In this document: piece by piece, positions 1 through 6,952 of the stretch | Position numbering within the stretch: the stretch's first letter is position 1 | Layout of the letters: every line of letters begins with the position of its first letter | From: an uncultured Haloferula sp. | GTDB lineage: Bacteria > Verrucomicrobiota > Verrucomicrobiae > Verrucomicrobiales > Akkermansiaceae | Direction: 5' to 3' | Length of the DNA stretch: 16,153 nucleotides | Assembly (NCBI GenBank): GCA_946481625.1 | Contig: CAMLOZ010000013.1 | Location: forward strand, 1 to 16,153 | Notes under the pieces: model-generated | Told to the model about the DNA's origin: nothing | Seen by the model: only the letters and a program-made list of their open reading frames with translations | Database searches by the model: none | Translations under genes and position numbers: made by a program

Positions 1-251
1 GCGACCACGACCAGGATCAATCCCGTGGAGAACACCACGCCGCCGAGCACCCGCTGGAGCGCGAAGCCCAGCAGGGGATCGGACGCCACCACGGTGTAAA
101 AGAGAGCCCCGAGGCCGATGAAGCCCCCGGCCAGCACTCCCAGGGCGAACAACTTCACCAGCGGCAAGCGGGCCTTCTTCACTCCCGTGCTCTCGATGCG
201 CTCGGCGATCTGGTCCGGCGAGTAGGCATCGGATCCGTAGATATCAGCCAT
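1..251 (-). CDS. Formate/nitrite transporter (FNT/FocA-NirC) family channel, N-terminal part
   Basis: Only the first 83 codons lie in the window; the gene continues past the left edge. The visible protein starts MADIYGSDAYSPDQIAERIE, has a basic stretch (VKKARLP, about residues 31-37), then a glycine-rich membrane helix (about 38-58) and the start of a second with QRVLGGVVFSTGL. This amphipathic N-terminal helix followed by G-rich membrane segments is typical of FocA/NirC pentameric anion channels of the inner membrane. The ATG overlaps the last 8 bases of the formate dehydrogenase alpha gene and is preceded by a good Shine-Dalgarno (258-263), which fixes the start. Its place directly behind formate dehydrogenase argues for formate as substrate rather than nitrite or hydrosulfide, but the pore residues are outside the window, so specificity is inferred from context. 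Confidence 0.85.
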   Translation of the reverse strand, partial: MADIYGSDAYSPDQIAERIESTGVKKARLPLVKLFALGVLAGGFIGLGALFYTVVASDPLLGFALQRVLGGVVFSTGLILVVV

Positions 252-2928
252 GGCTTTCCTCCCGTGGTAGCAACCTTACGGCGGTTGCCTTGTACTGGGG
301 GCAGTTCGATTGCGGGTCGAGGGTCGGCCCCGTAAGCCGGTTGGTATGGGTTCCCGGAAAATGGAAGGTCAGGAAGAGGGTCCCGGGAGCGACACGAGAC
401 GAATGGCGTGCCACCACCTCGATGGAACCCCAGCGGCTTTCCACCCGCACCGTGGAGCCATCCGCCACGGCATCCCGCCGCGCATCCTCGGGATGGATCT
501 GCACATGATCATCCGGCACGAGGTCTTCCAGCCCGCTACGACGGGTCATGGTGCCGACATTGTAGTGCTCCAGCAGCCGCCCGGTCACCAGGAGATAGGG
601 ATAGCCGGCAACCCCATGCTCCGGGCTCGGCTCGTAGTCGAGCGCTACCAGCTTCCCTCTCCCCCGCATGAAGCCGCCGGCATGGACTCTTGCCGTGCCG
701 GGATGCCCGGGGAAGGGACAGGGCCACTGCAAGCCATCGGACCCGAGCCGGTCATAGGCAACACCGCCGAAGAGGTGCGGCGCCACGCGGGCGATCTCGT
801 CCATCACCTCCGCGGGCGAATCGTAGGTCCAGCCCGCGCCCATGGCGCACGCGATCTGCACGACGGCAAGCCAATCGGGCCGCGCGGCACCGGGAGCGGA
901 CACCGCCGGGCGCACGTGCTGGATGCGGCGCTCGCCGTTGGTGAATGTGCCTTCCTGTTCGAGGCATCCTGCGGATGGCAACACCACGTGCGCGAATCTC
1001 GCGGTCTCGCAGAAAAACAGATCCTGGACGATCACCAGGTCGAGCCGCTCCAAGGCCTTCAGCACCTCGCTTTCATGGGGATCACTCTGGGCGACATCCT
1101 CTCCCATCAACCATAAACCCCGTACTTTCCCCTCCGCCGCGGCACGCAGCATCGAGGGGCTGGTGAGGCCCGGGTCCGGTGGCGGAAGATCTCCCCATAT
1201 CCGGCCGATCCGCTCCCGGGCGACCGGATCACCCAGCGGCTGGTAGCCGGTGAAATGGGTGGGCATGCTGCCCATGTCGGCGCTGCCCTGGACATTGTTC
1301 TGACCGCGCAAGGGAAGCATCCCCGCACCCTCGCGACCGATGCTCCCGGTCAACATTCCCAGATTGCACAGTGCCATCACCGAGGCCGTCCCTTGCATCA
1401 GTTCCGAAAGGCCGAGCCCGTGCACGAAGAGCACGGGACCATGCCCGCCGATGATACCGGCCGCGGCCCGGATAGCGGAGATCTCAACCCCGCTGACCGC
1501 CGAAACCCCTTCCAACGAAAGCGCGGAGAGATGCTCCCGCAGTTCTTCCAGTCCCTCCGTGCGCGGCGAGACGAAGTCAGCGTCGAAGCTCCCCTCCTCC
1601 AGAAGCACCTTCGCGAGCCCGTTGAGCAATGCCACATTCGTGCCGGGCACCAGCTGCAAATGAACCGCCGCATGGTCCGAGAGCTCGATCCGGCGCGGAT
1701 CGATCACGACAAGCGGAACGCCCCGCAACGCCGCCTGCTTGATCCGCGCGCCGACCACCGGGTGGGCCTCGGTCGGATTCGCACCCGCCACCACGATGCA
1801 TCCCGCATGCTCGATATCGGCATAGGAGGCGGTTGCCGCACTCGTGCCGGTGACGAGCTGAAGGGCGAGCGCCGTGGACGAGTGGCACACCCGCGCGCAG
1901 CAATCGACATTGTTCGTCCCGATCACGCTGCGGAAGAGCTTCTGCAAGAGATAGCATGCCTCATTCGTCGACCGGGAAGAGGTGAAGGCACCCAGCGCAT
2001 CTGCACCGGATTCCGCTTTGATCTCCGCCAGCCGCCGGGCGATGAAGGCGACCGCTTCTTCCCAACTCGCTTTGCGGAATGCATCACCATCACGAAGGAG
2101 CGGCGTGGTGAGACGCTCCGGCGAATGATGCCATGAGTGGGCGTAGCGTCCTTTCACGCAGAGATGGCCCCGGTTGACCTGCGCATCCCCCACGCCGCTC
2201 ACCCGCTGCACCCGTTGGTCGGCGACCTCGACCTCTATCCGGCAGCCCACTCCGCAGTAGCCGCAGATGCTGCGGGTACGGGTGACGGGCTTCCGGGTCG
2301 TGTCCATCCGATCGCGATCGGTCACCGCGCCGGTGGGGCACACGTCGATGCAAGCGCCACAGGCGACACAGGGGCTTGCTCGGAAATCCTTCCCGGGTCC
2401 GTAGATGAGCCGGGTCCGCGGCCCGCGTTCACTTGTGCCGTAAACGAATTGCCCCTGGATCTCCTCGCAAGCGTGAAGACACAGCCGGCAGGTGATGCAT
2501 GCCCGCGGGTCGAAACGCAGGAAGGGATGGCTGTCATCCACCCGGCCGGGGCCGCTACCCGCCTGACCGTTCATCCCGTAGCGCTCCAGCAGATCACGGA
2601 ATCTTCCCGCTGCCGTCGCCCCGGGCTCGAATCCGGTCTGTACGGCGCTTTCCAGATACATGCCCAGGATCGTGCGGCGAAGCGCTTCCAAGTCATCGCC
2701 GCCGGTGCTCACCCGCATCCCCGGCTGGAGCGCCGTGTGACAAGCCGCAGTAGGGCGCGGCTGGCCTTCGCACTGGACGAGACACATCCGGCAGCCGCCC
2801 TCCGCTTGCAAGGCATCGGCCGAACACAAGGTCGGGACATCGATGCCCAGCCGGTGCGCGGCATGGAGGATCGTGTCACCCTCGCCGATTTCACAGGTGA
2901 TGCCATCGATGGTTGCCGTGCTTGCCAT
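244..2928 (-). CDS. fdhF: NAD-linked formate dehydrogenase, molybdopterin alpha subunit (894 aa)
   Basis: Cytosolic formate:CO2 oxidoreductase catalytic subunit of the FdsA/FdhA type. Domains in order: an N-terminal NuoG-like [2Fe-2S] domain (C35, C46, C49, C63); a ferredoxin-like pair of [4Fe-4S] sites (C144/147/150/154 and C187/190/193/197); the molybdenum-domain [4Fe-4S] site C222-x2-C225-x3-C229-x27-C257; then the bis-MGD domains, with the active-site stretch NVDCCARVCHSS. Cys348 sits at the position of selenocysteine in E. coli FdhF and is followed by the conserved His349. The C-terminal MGD-binding barrel includes GRLLEHYNVGTMTRRS. One unusual point: the NuoG/FdsA region that normally carries an HxxxCxxCxxxxxC cluster (here about residues 87-120) has no cysteine, so one cluster of the usual wire is missing. 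The gene starts 3 bp after the stop of the diaphorase subunit and ends overlapping the FNT channel. No FdhD/FdsC chaperone is in the window. Direction in vivo (formate oxidation or CO2 reduction) cannot be told from sequence. Confidence 0.93.
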   Translation of the reverse strand: MASTATIDGITCEIGEGDTILHAAHRLGIDVPTLCSADALQAEGGCRMCLVQCEGQPRPTAACHTALQPGMRVSTGGDDLEALRRTILGMYLESAVQTGFEPGATAAGRFRDLLERYGMNGQAGSGPGRVDDSHPFLRFDPRACITCRLCLHACEEIQGQFVYGTSERGPRTRLIYGPGKDFRASPCVACGACIDVCPTGAVTDRDRMDTTRKPVTRTRSICGYCGVGCRIEVEVADQRVQRVSGVGDAQVNRGHLCVKGRYAHSWHHSPERLTTPLLRDGDAFRKASWEEAVAFIARRLAEIKAESGADALGAFTSSRSTNEACYLLQKLFRSVIGTNNVDCCARVCHSSTALALQLVTGTSAATASYADIEHAGCIVVAGANPTEAHPVVGARIKQAALRGVPLVVIDPRRIELSDHAAVHLQLVPGTNVALLNGLAKVLLEEGSFDADFVSPRTEGLEELREHLSALSLEGVSAVSGVEISAIRAAAGIIGGHGPVLFVHGLGLSELMQGTASVMALCNLGMLTGSIGREGAGMLPLRGQNNVQGSADMGSMPTHFTGYQPLGDPVARERIGRIWGDLPPPDPGLTSPSMLRAAAEGKVRGLWLMGEDVAQSDPHESEVLKALERLDLVIVQDLFFCETARFAHVVLPSAGCLEQEGTFTNGERRIQHVRPAVSAPGAARPDWLAVVQIACAMGAGWTYDSPAEVMDEIARVAPHLFGGVAYDRLGSDGLQWPCPFPGHPGTARVHAGGFMRGRGKLVALDYEPSPEHGVAGYPYLLVTGRLLEHYNVGTMTRRSGLEDLVPDDHVQIHPEDARRDAVADGSTVRVESRWGSIEVVARHSSRVAPGTLFLTFHFPGTHTNRLTGPTLDPQSNCPQYKATAVRLLPREESHG
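258..263 (-). promoter_or_regulatory. Shine-Dalgarno of the FNT gene, inside the end of the formate dehydrogenase gene
   Basis: On the minus strand the bases read GGGAGG, then six bases AAAGCC, then ATG. It lies within the last codons of the upstream gene and supports the start at 251. It is notable because the other junctions in this operon have no comparable site, so the channel may have its own initiation rather than relying only on coupling. Confidence 0.7.
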
Positions 2929-2931
2929 GGT

Positions 2932-4584
2932 TCAGGAGGCGTCAGGGGGCGGGAAGATACGATGGCCGAAATGCCGGATCAGTTGACGCATCGGATGAGG
3001 TAGCGATTGCCCGAAGGCACACAGGCTTCCCTGCTCCATGGCGGTGAAAAGCTCCTCAAGACGACCGCGGATTTCGTCGGCAGGACGGCCCGACCCGAAG
3101 GCATTCGCCGCGCACTGCGACCCGAGCCGGCATGGCACGCACTTGCCGCAGGACTCATCGACCATGAAGCGGATCCAGTGTTCGAGCAGGGTCCGGAAGT
3201 CGGCATCTTCCGGCACCGCGATCAGCCCCCCGTGGCCGAGTTCGATGCCGCGCTCGCGCATGGCCCCGTAGCACACCGGGACATCCCAATCCTCCGGCAC
3301 GAGGACGCTCCCCATGGGCCCGCCGATGAGCACGGCAGCCAGCGGTCTGCCATCGCGGGCACCGCCACCGAGGCTCTCGATCACCTCCCGGAGCGGAATC
3401 CCGAACTCGACCTCCACGATGCCAGGACGAGCGAATCCACGGTTCAAGCATAGCGCCTTGGTCCCGGTGGATGCCGCCGAGCCCATGGCCGAATACGCCA
3501 TCCCCCCGTCCGCAACGATGAATGGCACGCTGGCGAGCGTCTCGACGTTATTCACCACGGTGGGACGACCATAAAGGCCGGACAGGGCGGGGAACGGCGG
3601 GCGGATTCTCACCTCGCCGCGACGACCCTCGATGGCATTCAGCAGCGCCGTTTCCTCGCCACAGACATAGCTACCCAGACCGGGGAAAACCGAGACCTCG
3701 AAGTCAAAGCCCAGCCCCAGGATATTCCTCCCGATCAAGCCGGCTTCGCGGGCCTCGCGGATGGCCGTTTGCATCGCGGTGATCGCCCGCGGATACTCGG
3801 AGCGGATGAAGACGATCCCCTCGCCCGCTCCGACCGCGAAGCCGCAGAGGATCAGCCCTTCGAGGATGGCGTGTGGATCTTCTTCCATCAGCACGCGGTC
3901 GAGGAAGGAACCCGGATCGCCCTCGTCACCGTTTGCAATCACATAGCGCCGGTCTGCGACGGCGGATGCACAGGCGCGCCACTTCCGCCCGGTGGCAAAA
4001 GCCGCACCCCCGCGTCCGCGCTGGCCGGACCGGTCCATCGCCTCCAGCACCGCTTCCGGGTTTCCGCCCAGCGCGGCGGCAAGGACCTCGTAAGCTCCCG
4101 ACCTGCGCGCCCTTCCGAGGGCGGCTGCCCCGCCTTCCAACAAACGCCGGGTGATGATCGCCGTGCGGCCGCAGCTTCGGATCTCCGGCATCCCTTTCAA
4201 GCCGAGACTCAAAGGACGCCCGTCAGGGGCAAGCGCTACCGGCGATTGGTCGCAATAACCGAGACAATAGACGCCCCGGCACGGCGCCCCTTCTTTCTCG
4301 AGTTCCTCGCGTAACGATTTCCCGCCGCACAGGAGGCAAGAGGTGCCATCGCAGGTCTTGACCCCCGGCGGCTCCACCAGATCGGCATAGAAGCTGGCGG
4401 TGCCACGCAGGTCCGCGGCGGGAATACCCAGTTCCGCCGCCAGTGAAACCGCCGCACCGGCCTCGAGCGGGCCATACCGCCGGACTGCCGTCGCGATACG
4501 CCACATCGGGGAACCCGCGGCAGCGGTGTCCGGAGCATGTTCTGGTCCCCGCATCCGGTCGAGGATCGCGAATCCACCCTCCAC
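2932..4584 (-). CDS. Formate dehydrogenase diaphorase subunit, fused NuoE-like and NuoF-like domains (FdsG-FdsB type, 550 aa)
   Basis: Passes electrons between the alpha subunit and NAD+. The N-terminal part (about 27-150) is a NuoE/FdsG thioredoxin-like [2Fe-2S] domain with C78-x4-C83 and C107-x3-C111. The rest is NuoF/FdsB: the NADH/FMN site GQRGRGGAAFATGRKW (187-202), NGDEGDPGSFLDR (218-230), GSYVCGEETAL (304-314), and the [4Fe-4S] ligands C479-x2-C482-x2-C485 with C522 in LCAFG. In the Fds enzymes of Cupriavidus and Rhodobacter these are two genes, so with the alpha subunit this would make a two-gene FdsABG equivalent. The first possible start is GTG at 4584, just after an in-frame TAG; ATGs at 4554 and 4506 are alternatives that keep the whole NuoE domain, and none has a clear Shine-Dalgarno. 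A 64-bp gap separates it from the upstream kinase fusion. Confidence 0.9.
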   Translation of the reverse strand: MEGGFAILDRMRGPEHAPDTAAAGSPMWRIATAVRRYGPLEAGAAVSLAAELGIPAADLRGTASFYADLVEPPGVKTCDGTSCLLCGGKSLREELEKEGAPCRGVYCLGYCDQSPVALAPDGRPLSLGLKGMPEIRSCGRTAIITRRLLEGGAAALGRARRSGAYEVLAAALGGNPEAVLEAMDRSGQRGRGGAAFATGRKWRACASAVADRRYVIANGDEGDPGSFLDRVLMEEDPHAILEGLILCGFAVGAGEGIVFIRSEYPRAITAMQTAIREAREAGLIGRNILGLGFDFEVSVFPGLGSYVCGEETALLNAIEGRRGEVRIRPPFPALSGLYGRPTVVNNVETLASVPFIVADGGMAYSAMGSAASTGTKALCLNRGFARPGIVEVEFGIPLREVIESLGGGARDGRPLAAVLIGGPMGSVLVPEDWDVPVCYGAMRERGIELGHGGLIAVPEDADFRTLLEHWIRFMVDESCGKCVPCRLGSQCAANAFGSGRPADEIRGRLEELFTAMEQGSLCAFGQSLPHPMRQLIRHFGHRIFPPPDAS

Positions 4585-4626
4585 CCTGCTGCGCTATTCT
4601 TGCGCATTCTTCCGCGCGGGTTGATC

Positions 4627-4645
4627 GGTCCCGCCATGCGGGGCC
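4627..4645 (-). promoter_or_regulatory. GC-rich hairpin in the 64-bp gap between the AckA-PduL fusion and the formate dehydrogenase genes
   Basis: On the minus-strand transcript two 8-base arms (4638-4645 and 4627-4634) flank the loop ATG. Five inner base pairs are perfect, followed by one C-A mismatch and two outer G-C pairs. It begins 3 bases past the upstream stop codon. No U tract follows, so it does not look like a normal intrinsic terminator; it could be an mRNA processing or stability element that sets different levels for the two halves of the operon. It may also be chance in GC-rich DNA. Confidence 0.35.
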
Positions 4646-4648
4646 AAC

Positions 4649-6949
4649 TCAGTCCTCCGCCTGGATTCCTTCGATGAACCCCTGCGCCCCGGTCTTCAAA
4701 TCGGCGGCGTTCGCCTCATCGGTGTCGATGTGCATGGCCAGCACCGCATTCGGATTCACGCGAACCCGCACGTCGCCGAAGACCATCTCCCGGTCCCCCG
4801 CGACCCGGACTTTCACGGTGCACTTGTCCCTGAGGCCGTAGCGCAGCGCATCCTCCGGGGTCATGTGAATGTGGCGGAGCGCGCAGATGACGCCCTTGTC
4901 GAGAGTCACTCTCCCCGCCGGTCCCTCGAGAACACATCCGGGAGTGCCCTCCAAGTCTCCGGAATCCCGGATCGGCGGGTGGATGCCGAGCTTGAATTGC
5001 TCGGTCATCGCGATCTCGACCTGGGTGGAGGCACGGGGCGGACCGAGTACGCGCACGTGCCCGATGCTGCCTTTCGGCCCGATCACGGTGAGATCATCCT
5101 CGGACGCATACTGCCCGGGTTGGGAAAGTCCGGCCCGTCTCGCGAGGACATGGCCGGCACCGAAGAGAGCTTCGACATGATCCTGCGAAAGATGAACGTG
5201 GTGGGCGGATACTTCGATCGGGACCGGCTTGGCACGACACGCCTCGCAGGCCCGGACAAGATAGTCGCGGTCCATTGCGCGCAGGGTTTCACGCGCGATC
5301 ATGCGCTCCTCGTCGGCGGGCACCACGAGTACGGTCACAGGAGAATCGTCGCTGGAGATCCGGGCGAGCTGCTTGCCATCCGCTTCCCGGTTGCGCGGCT
5401 CATCGAGATGGATGCCCATGCACTGCAGGCCTTGCACGGCGGCGGCACGCACGCCCGGACTGCCTTGACCAATCCCGGCGGTGAAGGCGAGCACATCGAT
5501 CCCGCCGAGCGCGGCGACATAGGCACCAATCGCCTTCCTCACGCGGTAGCAAAAAACTTTCAGCGCGATCAGTGCCCTCGGATTCCCCGCATCGGCAGCA
5601 GCCTCGATTTCCCGCATCCCCCCGGAAACCCCCGACAATCCGAGCAGCCCGCTTTCCTTGTTCAGTATCGTGTCCAGCCGCGCAGCGGAGAGACCGGTGG
5701 TCCGCTCGAGATACGTGAGGATCCCGGAGTCGATGTCACCACAGCGGGTCCCCATTACGAGCCCCTCCCCCGGTGTGAATCCCATCGTCGTATCGATCGA
5801 ACGGCCGTGATCGATCGCGCACAACGAGGCACCGCTCCCGAGGTGACAGCTCACGATTCTCAATTCCCGCGGGCGGCGCTTCAGGAATTGCCCGGCCGCC
5901 AGTGTCACGTAGGCGTGCGAGGGGCCGTGGAAACCGAAACGCCGGATCTTCCTTGTCTCGTAGCACTCGAAGGGCAGGCCGTAGAGAAAGGCATGGCTCG
6001 GCAAGGTCGAATGAAACGCGGTGTCGAAGACTGCAATGTGCGGCACCGCGGGAAAGACGCGGCGGGCCTCTCGGATGCCTTGGATATTGGCAGGATTGTG
6101 AAGCGGCGCGAGCTCCGCCAATTCGTCCAGTTCCGCCAGCACTGCGTCATCGATCACCACCGGGGCGGTGAACTTCCCTCCGCCGTGGACCACCCGGTGC
6201 CCCACCACGGTGATACCCGCATTCCCCGCGATCGCTCCGCCACGGGGGTTCCCGAGGATCTCCAACATCGCGGTGAGGGCGGACCCATGTCCATCCTGCG
6301 GGAGGTCCCGCGCGCAATCCCCCGCCGGACTCCGCCAAGCCAGCCGGGCATGGCCGCTTCCGATTCCCGCCACGTGGCCGTGCGAGGAAAGGTCCGGACG
6401 GGCGGTATCGAACACGCTCCACTTCATCGATGACGATCCGCAATTGAGAACGAGGACCCGCTGGTGCCGCTCGCTCTTCAGGACAAGGCCATCCTCATCC
6501 TTTCCAAGGGCAAGGAGAGCCGCGGTGCCCGGATTCTCCAACAGGAGATGAAGGCGCGCGCCGATGTTACCCGCGATTCTTCGGGCGGCGCCGGGTTCCG
6601 ACATCACACGGGCCAGAAAAAGGGTCAGCGGAACGAACATCACCCGGCTGGCTTCTTCAGCCTGGAGATCGGCTACCGCCGCTTCGCCGGTTAGCAGCGC
6701 CATTTCCCCGAAGGTGTCGCCCGGGCCCAAGCGCCCGACGAACCTGTCACCGCCATGCTCGTCCGGCACGCTGGCCACCAGGCGGCCTTCGAGGACGATC
6801 CCGAGGGATTGCAGTTCCTCACCGGAACGGGCCACCGACTCTCCCGCCACGAAGGCCTCGACCCGTGATCCCGCAGCCAGTTCGGCCAGGTTGGATTCCG
6901 AGAACCCCTCGAAGAGAGGCACCTTGCTTCGCAGGCATCCGGCATTCAT
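4649..6949 (-). CDS. Three-part fusion: cyclic-nucleotide-binding-like domain, acetate kinase (AckA), PduL phosphotransacylase (766 aa)
   Basis: Predicted bifunctional cytosolic enzyme: acetyl-CoA + Pi to acetyl phosphate (PduL), then acetyl phosphate + ADP to acetate + ATP (AckA), both reversible. Residues about 11-135 are a CNB/CAP_ED beta-roll with FLEGRL-like VLEGRLVAS and the phosphate-cassette start FGEMALLTGE (80-89). Residues about 164-560 are a complete acetate kinase: LNCGSSSMKWS (168-178), GHRVVHGGG (250-258), APLHNP (281-286), FDTAFH (308-313), GFHGPSH (339-345), HLGSGAS (369-375), MGTRCGDIDSG (399-409), TAGIG (490-494), ADEER (545-549). Residues about 576-752 are PduL: SAHHVHLS (581-588, usual R replaced by H583), GPKG (624-627), LGPPRASTQVEIA (635-647), LGIHPPIRDSGDL (654-666), RHIHM (692-696), MHIDTDEANAA (739-749); the His pairs are the metal ligands of the family. 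The cassette Arg expected at 91 is Ala, so cAMP binding is doubtful. A linker (136-163) separates CNB from the kinase. It starts 3 bp after the ATPase stop with no clear Shine-Dalgarno. No in-frame break is seen across the joins. Confidence 0.92.
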   Translation of the reverse strand: MNAGCLRSKVPLFEGFSESNLAELAAGSRVEAFVAGESVARSGEELQSLGIVLEGRLVASVPDEHGGDRFVGRLGPGDTFGEMALLTGEAAVADLQAEEASRVMFVPLTLFLARVMSEPGAARRIAGNIGARLHLLLENPGTAALLALGKDEDGLVLKSERHQRVLVLNCGSSSMKWSVFDTARPDLSSHGHVAGIGSGHARLAWRSPAGDCARDLPQDGHGSALTAMLEILGNPRGGAIAGNAGITVVGHRVVHGGGKFTAPVVIDDAVLAELDELAELAPLHNPANIQGIREARRVFPAVPHIAVFDTAFHSTLPSHAFLYGLPFECYETRKIRRFGFHGPSHAYVTLAAGQFLKRRPRELRIVSCHLGSGASLCAIDHGRSIDTTMGFTPGEGLVMGTRCGDIDSGILTYLERTTGLSAARLDTILNKESGLLGLSGVSGGMREIEAAADAGNPRALIALKVFCYRVRKAIGAYVAALGGIDVLAFTAGIGQGSPGVRAAAVQGLQCMGIHLDEPRNREADGKQLARISSDDSPVTVLVVPADEERMIARETLRAMDRDYLVRACEACRAKPVPIEVSAHHVHLSQDHVEALFGAGHVLARRAGLSQPGQYASEDDLTVIGPKGSIGHVRVLGPPRASTQVEIAMTEQFKLGIHPPIRDSGDLEGTPGCVLEGPAGRVTLDKGVICALRHIHMTPEDALRYGLRDKCTVKVRVAGDREMVFGDVRVRVNPNAVLAMHIDTDEANAADLKTGAQGFIEGIQAED

Positions 6950-6952
6950 GGC

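Noticed and set aside
2934..2940. AGGAGG at the diaphorase/alpha junction as a ribosome binding site
   Set aside because: It reads AGGAGG only on the plus strand, while both flanking genes are on the minus strand.
4730..6433. Long plus-strand open frame of 567 codons opposite the kinase fusion
   Set aside because: It is antisense to a gene with complete family motifs; long shadow frames are expected in high-GC DNA, and its composition (rich in Arg, His, Gly, Pro) fits no family.
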